64,000 nucleotides of DNA from JAUNBG01 sp964442735 (GTDB lineage: Bacteria; Planctomycetota; Planctomycetia; Pirellulales; Thermoguttaceae), in NCBI GenBank assembly GCA_964442735.1, contig CAYUAP010000009.1, positions 8,047-72,046 on the forward strand, written 5' to 3'. The position numbers and the translations under genes are program-made. The notes under the pieces are model-generated. The model had not been told where the DNA came from and did not search any database. It worked only from the letters and a program-made list of their open reading frames with translations. Shown in pieces: positions 43,900 to 53,392 of this stretch. Each line of letters starts with the position of its first letter. Positions within the stretch are counted from its first letter, which is position 1.

Positions 43900-46461
43900 T
43901 TATTTCTCGTCCGTTTGTCCTTTAACTTTTTCGACTAATTTTATGAAATCGGTTCGATCCTGTTTGGAGGCAAGCCCTGGTTTTGCCAGTTCGAGAACAG
44001 TATCATAGGTTGCGTTACCCGCATAGGGACTTTCACGAAGAAGCATACCGAACAGGGCTACTGCTGCTTGAAAATCGAATTCGGGCAAATGTTTGTCTTT
44101 ATTTTTTTCGTAAACAACCGGAGTGGTTAGAAGTATACTTTTATTCTCTTTAGGAAGTTTATAACGTAGTTTGACAAACATTAATTCTTTATCAAACTTG
44201 TCTTGTATTTTTTCTTTTGACTCCTGTTTTTTGGCATCTTCCTTTTTTGATTCCTCTTTTGTGGCGTTGTATCGGGATTGATCGACTTTATTGATATTGG
44301 GAATCTCGACACCGATTGGTACAATTTCATATAGTGCGGTTATTGTATGTCCGGCGCCAATTTCACCGGCGTCTTTTTTATCGTCGTTGAAATCACGGGC
44401 TGCCAATAGACGGTCGTCATAGCCGATCAGACGATAGGCCGCAACACGATTCGGATTGAAATCGACTTGAATTTTTACGTCTTTTGCGATGGTAACGAGT
44501 GTTCCGGTCATATTATTGACCAGAAGTTTTCGTGCCTCCTGAAGATTGTCAATATAGCCGTAATTACCGTTGCCTTTATTGGAAAGTGTTGCCAAACGAT
44601 TATCTTTATAATTGCCCATTCCAAATCCGAGAATGGAGAGGAAAACCCCTGATTTGGCTTCCTTGAAGATCATCTCTTCCAGCATTTTATTATCGGTAAC
44701 ACCAACGTTGAAGTCTCCATCGGTACATAGAATGATCCGATTGACCGCATCTTTATGATACTGTTCCCTGGCAATTCGATAGGCTGTTTGAATACCTTCC
44801 GCTCCTGCGGTGGAACCTCCAGCCGATAATTGTTGAATGGAATCAAGGATTTTTGCCGTATTGCTCCCGGCGGTCGATTCCAAATGAATTCGGGAAGATC
44901 CTGCATAGACTACAATAGCAATCTGATCGTTGTCATTGAGTTCTTCAACAAGTTCTGCAAGTGCCTTTTTCACTAATGGAAGTTTATTTGATGAAGACAT
45001 GGAACCGGAAACATCAATTAAAAAGACCAAATGGAGTGGTGGTCTTTTGTCTTTTGCTATTTCCTTGCCTTTTAGTCCAATTCGAACCAGAAGATGATCG
45101 GTTGCCCAGGGACAGGATTCAACCATAATATTGGTTGCAAACGGATCCTTGGAATCATTTTTGGGTCCTTTATAATCATAGTGGAAATAATTGACCATTT
45201 CCTCAATACGAACCGCGTCAGGGGAAATCGGCTGATTATTTTCTATCAGACGCCGCACATTCGAATAGGATGCCGTATCCACATCAATTGAAAATGTCGA
45301 AAATGGTTCGTCATTAGGAACAATAAACGGTTTTTCCTTTATTTCACGATATTCTTCATCGGATGTTTTGATGCGATTACGTACGTAGGGTTGCCTTTCT
45401 TCTTCACTATCTGATATCACATTTGATTTTGTCATCTCTTGTTTGGCCATCTTTTGACGTTGCGTATGACTATTCATCCCGGCAATTCTTTCTCTCTCAT
45501 ATTTTACCTTTGATTCCTGGAGATTACTGCTATTATCGTTGATATTGCTATTACTGATATTATTATTGTTGTTAGGGGATTGTTCCGTGGTTAAAATCTC
45601 TTTATCGCGATTTTGTCCTCCCATTTGTTTGGCTGCCATTTTACCGCCGATAGTCTTTTTATTATCCATATTATTATCAGTAACAGTATTATCTAAATTA
45701 CTTTTTCTGGAAATCTCTGCCTCGCGTGGAATTGAATTGTTTGGTATGCCAGATTGGTCTGGGGCTGCAGATGGTGCTAACAGAACTGGAGGAACACCCA
45801 GTTTGCCATTATAAACCTGTGTACTTGACCTGGATTTATTTGTTTGCATCATGGGAGACAATTCTTTTTCATTGGTCATTTCCTGGTCACTATCTGTTTT
45901 TATCGATATTTTCGGGAGTGAAAAAGAATCTTTATCGGTAGCTTGTGATGTATCGACTGTTTCCTCTTTCTTGATTATTGATTTGTCATAATTATTGATT
46001 TTATCCATAGAAGGTGTGTTCAATGCCACTTCATGATATGGCATTTTTCGACCGGGATTGAAATAGTATCCAACTCCGAAACAGAAAATCACCACAAGAA
46101 GTAGAATGGTACACCGGATATACCAACCGGCAGCAAATCGCTTGGTATGGGAACGGTTTTGCAGTTGTATAATTGCATTGGCATCGGAAGTCAGGGACGG
46201 TTTTTGTAAATCTTCCATGGAGACATTATTGGGATCTTTGGGAAGGGATTCATTTTTTAGAACTTCGGAAACAGTTTCGATTGTTTTTTTTAAGGAATTG
46301 AGTTCCGACTGCAATTCTGGATTGGAATCGAGTATTTTTTGTAATTGTTCCTGTTCTTGAGGATCCAATTCCTGGAGAAGAAATGCCGTCCATCGTGGAT
46401 CGGTTTTGATATCGGCAGTTTGGGGGGTGTCGATATTATTCGTTGTATTTATATCGGTCAT
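43900..46461 (-). CDS. VWA-domain protein with anti-sigma-like N-terminus (YfbK-like)
   Basis: This 853-residue protein has three parts. Residues about 15-70 look like the short helical head of planctomycete anti-sigma proteins (TAFLLQELDPQEQEQLQKIL). A membrane helix follows at about 112-133 (IRCTILLLVVIFCFGVGYYF). A long low-complexity Asn/Ser/Lys region leads to a YfbK-type N-terminal segment (PFSTFSIDVDTASYSNVRRLI), the VWA domain with its metal site (FLIDVSGSMSSS, about residue 482) and the C-terminal DUF3520-like part (GHTITALYEIVPIG). The start has AGGTG upstream. It follows the ECF sigma gene by 38 bases, so it is probably co-transcribed and may hold that sigma factor at the membrane. 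Confidence 0.92.
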   Translation of the reverse strand: MTDINTTNNIDTPQTADIKTDPRWTAFLLQELDPQEQEQLQKILDSNPELQSELNSLKKTIETVSEVLKNESLPKDPNNVSMEDLQKPSLTSDANAIIQLQNRSHTKRFAAGWYIRCTILLLVVIFCFGVGYYFNPGRKMPYHEVALNTPSMDKINNYDKSIIKKEETVDTSQATDKDSFSLPKISIKTDSDQEMTNEKELSPMMQTNKSRSSTQVYNGKLGVPPVLLAPSAAPDQSGIPNNSIPREAEISRKSNLDNTVTDNNMDNKKTIGGKMAAKQMGGQNRDKEILTTEQSPNNNNNISNSNINDNSSNLQESKVKYERERIAGMNSHTQRQKMAKQEMTKSNVISDSEEERQPYVRNRIKTSDEEYREIKEKPFIVPNDEPFSTFSIDVDTASYSNVRRLIENNQPISPDAVRIEEMVNYFHYDYKGPKNDSKDPFATNIMVESCPWATDHLLVRIGLKGKEIAKDKRPPLHLVFLIDVSGSMSSSNKLPLVKKALAELVEELNDNDQIAIVVYAGSSRIHLESTAGSNTAKILDSIQQLSAGGSTAGAEGIQTAYRIAREQYHKDAVNRIILCTDGDFNVGVTDNKMLEEMIFKEAKSGVFLSILGFGMGNYKDNRLATLSNKGNGNYGYIDNLQEARKLLVNNMTGTLVTIAKDVKIQVDFNPNRVAAYRLIGYDDRLLAARDFNDDKKDAGEIGAGHTITALYEIVPIGVEIPNINKVDQSRYNATKEESKKEDAKKQESKEKIQDKFDKELMFVKLRYKLPKENKSILLTTPVVYEKNKDKHLPEFDFQAAVALFGMLLRESPYAGNATYDTVLELAKPGLASKQDRTDFIKLVEKVKGQTDEK

Positions 46462-46499
46462 GATAGCACCTATTGGTTTTTATGGTCGTTATGAAGGTT

Positions 46500-47039
46500 T
46501 TAGGGAGTTGTAACGTTCATTTTTTCACGAATCAGTACAAGGGATTCGTGTAGAAGCCAGGCAACGGTTGTTTTCGGTTTATTAATAACTTCTGCTATTT
46601 CCTGATAGCTTAATCCCTCTTGAAATTTTAGTCGAACCACTTCACGATGATTCGGTTCCAATTCGTTGATGGAATCTATAATCATTTGTTTTTCCTCTTT
46701 TCTTTCAGTAATAGACGCACCGCAGTTATAATCCACTTTAGGGATTGTTTCTTCAAGCTTTTTGAGAACTTCTTTACGGCGATCTTTATAACGGATCGTA
46801 TCCACGATTAGATTTCGGGCAGTTCGATAGAGCCAGGCCCGAATCTTTTCCTGGACAATTGGAGGTTCCTGTTCCATGAGGCGGAGCCAGACTTCCTGGG
46901 TTAGATCGTCCGCTTGATCTCTGGAACGTATTCGACGTAATATAAAGCGACGAATCGTCTCGTAAAGAGATTCAGATTCCGGTGTGTCCGGATCTTTTTT
47001 CTGGTTGTTTAATGGCGTTTCCATTACCTTAATATCCAT
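46500..47039 (-). CDS. ECF-type RNA polymerase sigma factor
   Basis: This 179-residue sigma-70 family protein has region 2 at about residues 25-95 (RRIRSRDQADDLTQEVWLRL, AWLYRTARNLIVDTIR) and region 4 at about 128-175 (LEPNHREVVRLKFQEGLSYQEIAEVINKPKTTVAWLLHE). The two helices of the latter recognise the -35 element. It lacks region 1.1 and region 3, as ECF factors do. It directly precedes the VWA/anti-sigma-like gene. The start is uncertain: MDIK at 47039 has no SD, while an ATG five codons later (47024) follows AAGGTA closely. Palindromes just upstream may be autoregulatory. Confidence 0.92.
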   Translation of the reverse strand: MDIKVMETPLNNQKKDPDTPESESLYETIRRFILRRIRSRDQADDLTQEVWLRLMEQEPPIVQEKIRAWLYRTARNLIVDTIRYKDRRKEVLKKLEETIPKVDYNCGASITERKEEKQMIIDSINELEPNHREVVRLKFQEGLSYQEIAEVINKPKTTVAWLLHESLVLIREKMNVTTP

Positions 47040-47330
47040 TTTTAATGATCATTATATATATACCCTTCCGGGCAGACACCAATTCGGCCGAATTTTTATC
47101 TCTATAGATTAAGACGATTGACATAAAAAAACAATAGAGATTTTTATAAAATTATTTATTATTTTTATTTGCCCTGTTGATCTTGTTATTTGAATGCGGT
47201 ACAATACGAAAGAGTTTGATTTAGACGGGAGGGCTGTCGTTTTTGTCTGTTCCTGGGAAATCGGACCTTTCGCCTGGTGTAGTACTTTAATAGCGAGAAT
47301 CTATAACCATTTAATCAAGAGGGGTATAAT
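47040..47330. other. Divergent control region between sigma and esterase genes
   Basis: Contains TAATGATCATTA (47043-47054) and AATTCGGCCGAATT (47081-47094), both perfect palindromes, a TATATATAAT string on the minus strand near 47051-47060, and TTGACA at 47117-47122 on the plus strand without a clear -10. A decayed piece of the dispersed repeat may be present at 47243-47285 (TTCCTGGGAAATCGGACC...CGCCTGG). Confidence 0.45.
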
Positions 47331-48299
47331 ATGCGATATCAGTTTCCTTTTTCGATATTGTTTCTTCTGCTGTTTTGTATAATGGGTTTTAATACCTGTG
47401 ATGGAAAACAGCCTGATAATACTTCAGACAATGGTATTCCGGCCAACGTCAAGGAATACGTTGCGGCTCCGAATCTGGTCATGAATCTATGGCCATCGAC
47501 GCCTCCGGGTGGAATTCCGGAGTCAATTGGTGCAGAAAATTGGGCGATAGGAAACGAGAGACCTCCCATTATTCGTGTTTCCAACGTTTCGATTCCGAAG
47601 TTGAGTCTTTATAAAGCCGAAAAACCAAATGGTTCATGTGTTGTTATTTTCCCGGGGGGGGGATATAGTATTCTAGCCTATAATCACGAGGGATCGGAAA
47701 TAGCGCAATGGCTGAATAAATTGGGGGTTTCGGCAGTCGTTGTAAAATATCGGGTTCCACGTCGGAATGGTCTACCCAAGCATTTCGCGCCACTTCAGGA
47801 TGCGCAGAGGGCCATTCGACTCGTTCGTTCCCATGCGGAAGAATGGGATATTAATCCGGAGAAAATCGGGGTTCTGGGATTCTCGGCCGGAGGTCATTTA
47901 ACGGTTATGGCTGCTACACAATATGCGCAAAAAGTATACGATCCGGTTGATAATGCCGACAAGATTAGTGCGCGTCCCAATTTTGCCATTCCAATTTATC
48001 CCGCATATATGATGGATAGCGAGCAGGAGAAAGATTCGACCGTTCCGTTGTCAGAAGAAGTTGTTATCGATAAAAACACTCCCCCCATGTTTGTTTCAGT
48101 CGCTGATCGGGACGCAAACCGAGCGGCTGCTTCTGCTCGTTTATTTATTAAATTATATGAAGCAAACGTTCCTGCGGAACTTCATATCCTGTATGGTAAT
48201 TCACATGGTTACGGTCTTCGTAAAGATCACGGTCGGCCCGCCGATTGGGATATCAATTGCGAAAATTGGCTTCGAGAAATGAAACTTCTTCAGAAGTGA
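47331..48299 (+). CDS. Exported alpha/beta-hydrolase (acetyl-esterase-like)
   Basis: This 322-residue protein has a signal peptide (FPFSILFLLLFCIMGFNTC); the Cys after it could be lipidated, although the lipobox is poor. The hydrolase fold shows the oxyanion-hole motif FPGGGYSILAYNHEG and the nucleophile GFSAGGHL (Ser). The charge-relay Asp is probably in ADRDANRAAASA, and the His in GNSHGYGL. Relatives are carbohydrate acetyl-esterases and xylan/pectin deacetylases of the BD-FAE/Axe type. A role in glycan breakdown would fit the GH28 gene 11 kb away, but that is inference. The SD GAGGGG supports the start. It ends 1 base before the next gene. Confidence 0.9.
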   Translation: MRYQFPFSILFLLLFCIMGFNTCDGKQPDNTSDNGIPANVKEYVAAPNLVMNLWPSTPPGGIPESIGAENWAIGNERPPIIRVSNVSIPKLSLYKAEKPNGSCVVIFPGGGYSILAYNHEGSEIAQWLNKLGVSAVVVKYRVPRRNGLPKHFAPLQDAQRAIRLVRSHAEEWDINPEKIGVLGFSAGGHLTVMAATQYAQKVYDPVDNADKISARPNFAIPIYPAYMMDSEQEKDSTVPLSEEVVIDKNTPPMFVSVADRDANRAAASARLFIKLYEANVPAELHILYGNSHGYGLRKDHGRPADWDINCENWLREMKLLQK

Positions 48300-48300
48300 T

Positions 48301-49923
48301 ATGGATCTTTTCATGATACAATTGACTATTGATGGTATAAACTTAACCGTACCGATTGGTACAACCTTGGTGGATGCTGCACGGCAGGCTGGAATTATTA
48401 TTCCGATGTTGTGTCGTTATCAATCGGAAGAAGGGAGGTGTTTTCAACCATCGTCTTGTCAGGTTTGTTTGGTTCGGGTTGACGGCAAATTCGTTCCTGC
48501 CTGTTCTACTGAAGTTCAAGATGGAATGATCGTTGAGAGCGAGACAGATGATATTCATACCCTTCGTCGAACAGCGTTGGAACTCCTTTTGAGTGATCAT
48601 CAGGGGGATTGTTTTGCACCATGTCAATTAGCTTGTCCTCTCAAATTGGATATTCCAACGATTCTTCGATTTGTGCAAAATGGAGACTTTAAATCGGCTG
48701 TAAAGACAGTGTGGAATAAAACGATTTTACCGTCTTCGCTTGAGCGAATCTGTTCGCGTCCTTGTGAAAAAAGATGTCGACACGGTAAAATAACGGAGTC
48801 TGTGTCTATTTGTCAACTGATTCGATATGTTACGGATACTGTATTAGGTGATACAAATGATGGCATTGATACAATTCCGGTCGTGACAGGTACGCGGAAG
48901 AATATTGCCATTTTGGGGGCAGGTGTTTCCGGCCTGTCTTGTGCCTGGTATTTAACTCAAAAGGGATATCAGGTTACTTTATTCGAACAAGACGTTTTAT
49001 CGGCTGGAGGGCGTTTGAAGAATGTTTCCGAGGATCTGCTTCCTTCGGATGTTTTGGAAGTTGAAATAACACATTTATTAGAACAGGCAATTCCCAATGC
49101 GATTGATTTGCGATTGAATTCAAAGGTTGATCTGTCGGATTCGGAGCAGTATCAGGAACTACTTAAATATTATGACGCTATAATTCTTGCGTTTGGTGTG
49201 GAAGGTTCATCTGAATTACGGAAAACGGGTTTTAAAGGTCTTGATTTGGAAGAAAAGGGAATAAAAATTAATTCCCGTACATTTCAAACGTCCAATGTTA
49301 AGATATTTGCGATGGGGACGGCGGTCCGTAATACCTGTTCCGAGCAAGAGAGTGCAGCAGAAGGACGAATCGTAGCGAAGCAGACGGATCTGTTTTTGAG
49401 TCGGAAAACAGAGTTGGGTGATTCCTTGAATATTCGGGTTGAAATAACGGATCCTGATATAGGAATTTTTAAGGAATATGAACGCTATGCCGCAAAAGAA
49501 AAGCGTCAGGAGCCGATCGATATTGGAATGGCTGATTTTTCGGCGGTAGAGGCTGGTAATCAGGCGGGTCGATGTTTCCACTGTGAATGTCAGAAACGGG
49601 AAAAATGCCATCTTTTAAGAGAGGCAAAAAATTTGGGGGTCCAAGTTGACCGTTATATGGGAGGTGACTATGGTACAGAATTTGAAATCATTCGTTCCGG
49701 GGATATTCAATATGAACCGGGGAAATGTATTCATTGTGGTTTATGTATTCAAATAACACGTGAAAAGGGGGAAAAGTACGGCATGGCCTCAATTGGAAAC
49801 GGTTTTAAGATTAAGACTGTTGTTCCTTTTGGTCATTCATTGGAGGAGGGATTGTCCACAATTGCAGACGAATGTATTCAGGCATGTCCTACTGGGGCAT
49901 TGACCCGAATTTCAAAAAATTAG
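48301..49923 (+). CDS. 2Fe-2S/4Fe-4S flavoprotein-like oxidoreductase, shortened
   Basis: This 540-residue protein is a mosaic. An N-terminal 2Fe-2S domain like NuoG/HydA has cysteines C38, C53, C56 and C68. A helical ferredoxin domain like the GltD/dihydropyrimidine dehydrogenase small subunit follows (DCFAPCQLACPLKLDIP, ICSRPCEKRCRHG). A single FAD-type Rossmann motif (ILGAGVSGLSCAWYL) comes next, then a Cys-rich segment (CFHCECQKREKC) and a C-terminal 4Fe-4S site (CIHCGLC...CIQACPTGAL). The NADPH-binding half of GltD is not evident: there is one GxGxxG where two are expected. So it may be an electron-bifurcation or hydrogenase accessory subunit rather than glutamate synthase. Translation may begin at 48301 or at the ATG at 48313. 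Confidence 0.82.
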   Translation: MDLFMIQLTIDGINLTVPIGTTLVDAARQAGIIIPMLCRYQSEEGRCFQPSSCQVCLVRVDGKFVPACSTEVQDGMIVESETDDIHTLRRTALELLLSDHQGDCFAPCQLACPLKLDIPTILRFVQNGDFKSAVKTVWNKTILPSSLERICSRPCEKRCRHGKITESVSICQLIRYVTDTVLGDTNDGIDTIPVVTGTRKNIAILGAGVSGLSCAWYLTQKGYQVTLFEQDVLSAGGRLKNVSEDLLPSDVLEVEITHLLEQAIPNAIDLRLNSKVDLSDSEQYQELLKYYDAIILAFGVEGSSELRKTGFKGLDLEEKGIKINSRTFQTSNVKIFAMGTAVRNTCSEQESAAEGRIVAKQTDLFLSRKTELGDSLNIRVEITDPDIGIFKEYERYAAKEKRQEPIDIGMADFSAVEAGNQAGRCFHCECQKREKCHLLREAKNLGVQVDRYMGGDYGTEFEIIRSGDIQYEPGKCIHCGLCIQITREKGEKYGMASIGNGFKIKTVVPFGHSLEEGLSTIADECIQACPTGALTRISKN

Positions 49924-50228
49924 TCCGATATTGGTTATATTAAACGATCAAATCATTAAAAGTTATCTTTTTTTTAAAAAAAAGTACTTTTATTTAAAAG
50001 TCACTATGGAAAAAAGGATAAAGACAGGATATAATATTTTGGTGTCCAGCGATTTCTGGTGATGGGAAAGGGGATTTACCTATATTGGTATTGCTCTTTT
50101 AATCGTGGGCTCCATCCCGGATTAACATTCATTAATGGGGGGCTGGCGTTTTCGGGGTGCTTTTTATGGTCTCCTAATTTGAGTTGACTTAAAAGAAAAC
50201 ACCTTTTGAGTATGCAGGTCTTTTTGTA
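49924..50228. other. Spacer after the flavoprotein gene
   Basis: No gene is seen. GGGCTCCATCCCGG and a following AACATTCATTAATGGGGGGCTGGCG (given as two pieces, 50107-50150) look like worn remains of a GC-rich interspersed repeat in an AT-rich setting. Confidence 0.3.
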
Positions 50229-50257
50229 TTGACAACTGGGCTTGTATTGGCTAAAAT
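50229..50257 (+). promoter_or_regulatory. Predicted sigma-70 promoter of the PilM-like operon
   Basis: TTGACA (50229-50234), 17 bases, TAAAAT (50252-50257). The message would have a leader of about 210 bases before pilM. Direct repeats of GTATAATATTTAT follow at 50265-50290. Confidence 0.55.
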
Positions 50258-50374
50258 ACTTGCTGTATAATATTTATGTATAATATTTATATTGTCAATC
50301 GTTATCGGTTGACGATAGATTTATCATAGGGCAGGTATTAAATGATTATAGGTAATGGTAATACAGGCAGTATG

Positions 50375-50398
50375 CCGGCAATAATATATTATTGCCGG
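50375..50398 (+). promoter_or_regulatory. 24-bp perfect palindrome in the leader of the PilM-like operon
   Basis: CCGGCAATAATA followed immediately by its reverse complement, about 75 bases before the start codon and 110 bases after the predicted transcription start. It could be an operator or an RNA hairpin. A related half-site (GCAGTATGCCGG, TTGACCGG) lies on each side. Confidence 0.5.
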
Positions 50399-50474
50399 AG
50401 ATAATATAATTGACCGGTATTTCAATAATATTTAGCAAGAGAAAAACTTATCCAGATCAGGAGCAGCAGAAAAT

Positions 50475-53231
50475 ATGGCGAAAAACGATATGGTGTGGGG
50501 TATTGATGTAGGGAATACCTCGCTCAAAGCGTTACGTTGTCGTTTGGGTTCGGAACCGGGCAAGGTGGAAGTTGTCAGTTTCGACTACATAGAGCACAGC
50601 AAAATTATGACCCAGCCGGGCGCGAATCCAACTGAGATTCTTGCGGAGTCGTTGGGAAAATTTATGGAACGTAACACAACGAAAGGGGAAAAGGTTGCTG
50701 TTGCCGTTTCCGGCCAGAATACTTTGTGGCGTTTTCAGCCATTGCCTCCTATCGATCCAAAAAAGGTAAACGACTTGATTAAGTACGAAGTCAAGCAATG
50801 GCTTCCCTTTGATCTTCAGGAAGTTATATGGGATTATCGTCAGGTCGGTGGTATTTTTGAGGGGAATATCGCCTTGGATTTGAATATCTTCATGTACGCC
50901 ATGAAACGGGAATTGGCTTTTAAAACGTTGTCTTCCTATACCGATGTTGGTATGGACGTTGACTGTATTCAGGGAGCACAGATTGCTTTATACAATGCCT
51001 TTGTTCACGATCATTTCAATTACGAAGAGATTTCACAGGTCCCCCTTGACGAACTTAACGATTTTGTCGTTTTACTCAATGTCGGTACCGATACCACGGA
51101 AGTCATTATTACTAATGGTGTTTCTGTTTGGCTCCGTAATATTCCCATCGGTGGTAATTTGTTTACCAAGGCTTTATCGAAATCCTTGAAACTAACCTTT
51201 TCCAATGCGGAACATATTAAAAAGAATACTTCGGTCTCCCAAGATCCTAAAGCGGTTATTTTGGCAATGAAACCGGTCTTTAACGATATGCTTTCTGAAA
51301 TTGACCGGTCTATTAAATATTATTCCAGTTTGAATAAAAAGGCAAAAATCAACAAGATATATACCTTCGGGAATGCGATGAAGTTGCCGGGACTGCGCTC
51401 CTTCCTGGCAAAAAGTCATGGTATTGACGTCGAAGTACTGGATATATTTCCTTCGATGGAAGGGGCTGAAGTTCTTTCCAATCCTCAATTTACGGATAAT
51501 GCTTCTTCGTTTGGCGTTTCCTATGGTTTGGCTCTTCAGTTATTGAATATGGTTCCTCTGGATATTAATTTAATTCCAAAGGAAGTTTTAACAGAACGTT
51601 TAATCAATAGTAAAAAGCCATGGGCACTAGCGGCTAGTGCGCTTCTAATGCTCGGTTTGTCTGCGCAGTATATTGCGTCGACTGTTGCCTATAGTACGGT
51701 TGAAAATCAGCAAATTAATAAAGCGTTTGATGCGGCCAAAACTGTCAATTCGCAATCTCAATCATTAAAATCGAGTGCCAATACGGAAATCGACAATTTC
51801 AAGGGGGTCGATCAAATCGGTCGTAATTTGACCAGTAATGTTGAGGGACGTTTAACTTGGCTGGAACTTCTAAAGGCTGTTAATTCTGTGATTCCGGCGG
51901 AAAATCCGAGTAAAGAAATTTTAAAGGATGGTGCTTCGGCTCTTAAATTGGAAGCGATCGAAAAACAGAACAGAATCTACCTTAAAAATATTGAGGTTCA
52001 GGAGATCGAGGAACTCTCCGAATGGTTCGAGATGGCACGTAAATGGTATTATATTGACGATATTGAGGCGGAGGTTTTTAAGAGCACTTCTAAAGTAACG
52101 CCCGAACAATTCTGGTTCTTCCCGGAAGCATCCGCAACGAAGGGGGAATCCGGTGGTCAAGCGGCTGAAATTGCCATTCCGGATGTTTCCAGTGGTGGCA
52201 GTTCCGGTAGTGATGATACCAGCAGTTCTGAAGGTGATGCTTCTACGGAAGAACCTGCCGCAGGGGCCGCTTTATCTGAAATTAAATCCAGTATTGATGC
52301 TCGTCTGGAGAAAATACCGGGTCCAAAGGGACCGGGCCGTATCGTTCAGTTAACGGGATATCATTATCATAATTCGGATAATGTTGAAGATGCTTCTCGT
52401 GGTCCTGAATATGTACGTCGCACCATTCTGCGAAATCTGAAACATGGTTCCGTTGAATTACCTATTAGTCTGGAACGACAGAGAGCAGGTGAAACCGGGA
52501 CGGATACCTTAACTCTCAAGGAACTGGGTATCTACTATCCCATTCTAATGAATCCGGGTGTTATTGATGAAAAATATCGTCTTCTCGATCCGGAAGCCGC
52601 TGCAATCGCTCGAAAAAAATTAATGGAGAAAATGCTAAAGACACGTCCTGGGGCTTCTTCCCGTTACAATCGAAGTATGGGTGGTATGGGAGGGGGTATG
52701 AATCCCATGGGAGGCGGTGGTATGCCCGGTATGTCTGCTGGTGCTGGTATGTCTATGTCTGGTGGAGGCGGTATGATGGACTCCGGTGGAATGACCGGAG
52801 GTGGGCGGGGGATGCCCGGTCTTGGTGATATTGCAAGTAGTTTGGACAAAAGTCAAGTTTTAAATTTACGTCGTTTTCCGTTTACAATTCATTTCGTTTG
52901 GCAGGAAACACCTCCAAGTGTTCGTGATATGCGGCGTGCGGCTATCGCAAAAGCTCTTGCGGAAGCAAAAGCAGCGGAACCCCCTGCCGAAGAAAATCCT
53001 GAAGGAGCTACTTCGGATGTTTCAACACCTGAAACGACTGATACTTCAGCAACCCCGGCGCCTGCAACAGGGGCACCTGCGAATGCGGCAACCCCGGCGC
53101 CTGCAACAGGGGCAACTGCTAATTCAGCAACCCCGGCGCCTGCAACAGGGGCACCTGCTAATTCAGCAACCCCGGCGCCTGCAACAGGGACACCTGCTGT
53201 ACCTGTATCAGGAACCCCAGCTGCTCCGTGA
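50475..53231 (+). CDS. PilM-like type IV pilus assembly/secretion protein with repeat tail
   Basis: This 918-residue protein has an actin-like PilM domain at about residues 1-350 (VWGIDVGNTSLKALRC, VVLLNVGTDTTEVIITNG, IYTFGNAMKLPGLRSFL). A membrane helix follows at about 381-405 (WALAASALLMLGLSAQYIAST), then a region that looks like PilN/PilO-type periplasmic structure with Gly/Met-rich insertions (GGMGGGMNPMGGGGMPGM). A C-terminal Pro/Ala/Thr tail has four 13-residue units. PilM normally couples the cytoplasmic side to PilN; here both may be fused. SD CAGGAG. It is the first gene of a run with 53393 and 56130 and may serve the machinery exporting DUF1559-type pseudopilins (inference). Confidence 0.88.
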   Translation: MAKNDMVWGIDVGNTSLKALRCRLGSEPGKVEVVSFDYIEHSKIMTQPGANPTEILAESLGKFMERNTTKGEKVAVAVSGQNTLWRFQPLPPIDPKKVNDLIKYEVKQWLPFDLQEVIWDYRQVGGIFEGNIALDLNIFMYAMKRELAFKTLSSYTDVGMDVDCIQGAQIALYNAFVHDHFNYEEISQVPLDELNDFVVLLNVGTDTTEVIITNGVSVWLRNIPIGGNLFTKALSKSLKLTFSNAEHIKKNTSVSQDPKAVILAMKPVFNDMLSEIDRSIKYYSSLNKKAKINKIYTFGNAMKLPGLRSFLAKSHGIDVEVLDIFPSMEGAEVLSNPQFTDNASSFGVSYGLALQLLNMVPLDINLIPKEVLTERLINSKKPWALAASALLMLGLSAQYIASTVAYSTVENQQINKAFDAAKTVNSQSQSLKSSANTEIDNFKGVDQIGRNLTSNVEGRLTWLELLKAVNSVIPAENPSKEILKDGASALKLEAIEKQNRIYLKNIEVQEIEELSEWFEMARKWYYIDDIEAEVFKSTSKVTPEQFWFFPEASATKGESGGQAAEIAIPDVSSGGSSGSDDTSSSEGDASTEEPAAGAALSEIKSSIDARLEKIPGPKGPGRIVQLTGYHYHNSDNVEDASRGPEYVRRTILRNLKHGSVELPISLERQRAGETGTDTLTLKELGIYYPILMNPGVIDEKYRLLDPEAAAIARKKLMEKMLKTRPGASSRYNRSMGGMGGGMNPMGGGGMPGMSAGAGMSMSGGGGMMDSGGMTGGGRGMPGLGDIASSLDKSQVLNLRRFPFTIHFVWQETPPSVRDMRRAAIAKALAEAKAAEPPAEENPEGATSDVSTPETTDTSATPAPATGAPANAATPAPATGATANSATPAPATGAPANSATPAPATGTPAVPVSGTPAAP
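53049..53204 (+). repeat. 39-bp coding minisatellite (4 units)
   Basis: Four 39-base units encode ATPAPATGxxANx at the C-terminus of the PilM-like protein (units begin at 53049, 53088, 53127 and 53166). Confidence 0.85.
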
Positions 53232-53392
53232 TTTATAGAGATGGATGTTTCCGAAGATTATCGGATACAGGCGAAATATACGTATCCGGAAATTTAAATG
53301 TTACATCTGTTTTTAGTTAGTGGAAAAATAATTTATAAAAACAAAATATATTAAGAATCATTTTTTACCGAACTTTGTGAAGGCGAAAAATT

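Noticed and set aside
49924..50474. Small RNA or tRNA in the spacer before the PilM-like gene
   Set aside because: No cloverleaf or conserved RNA pattern could be drawn; only the palindrome and the worn repeat are clear.
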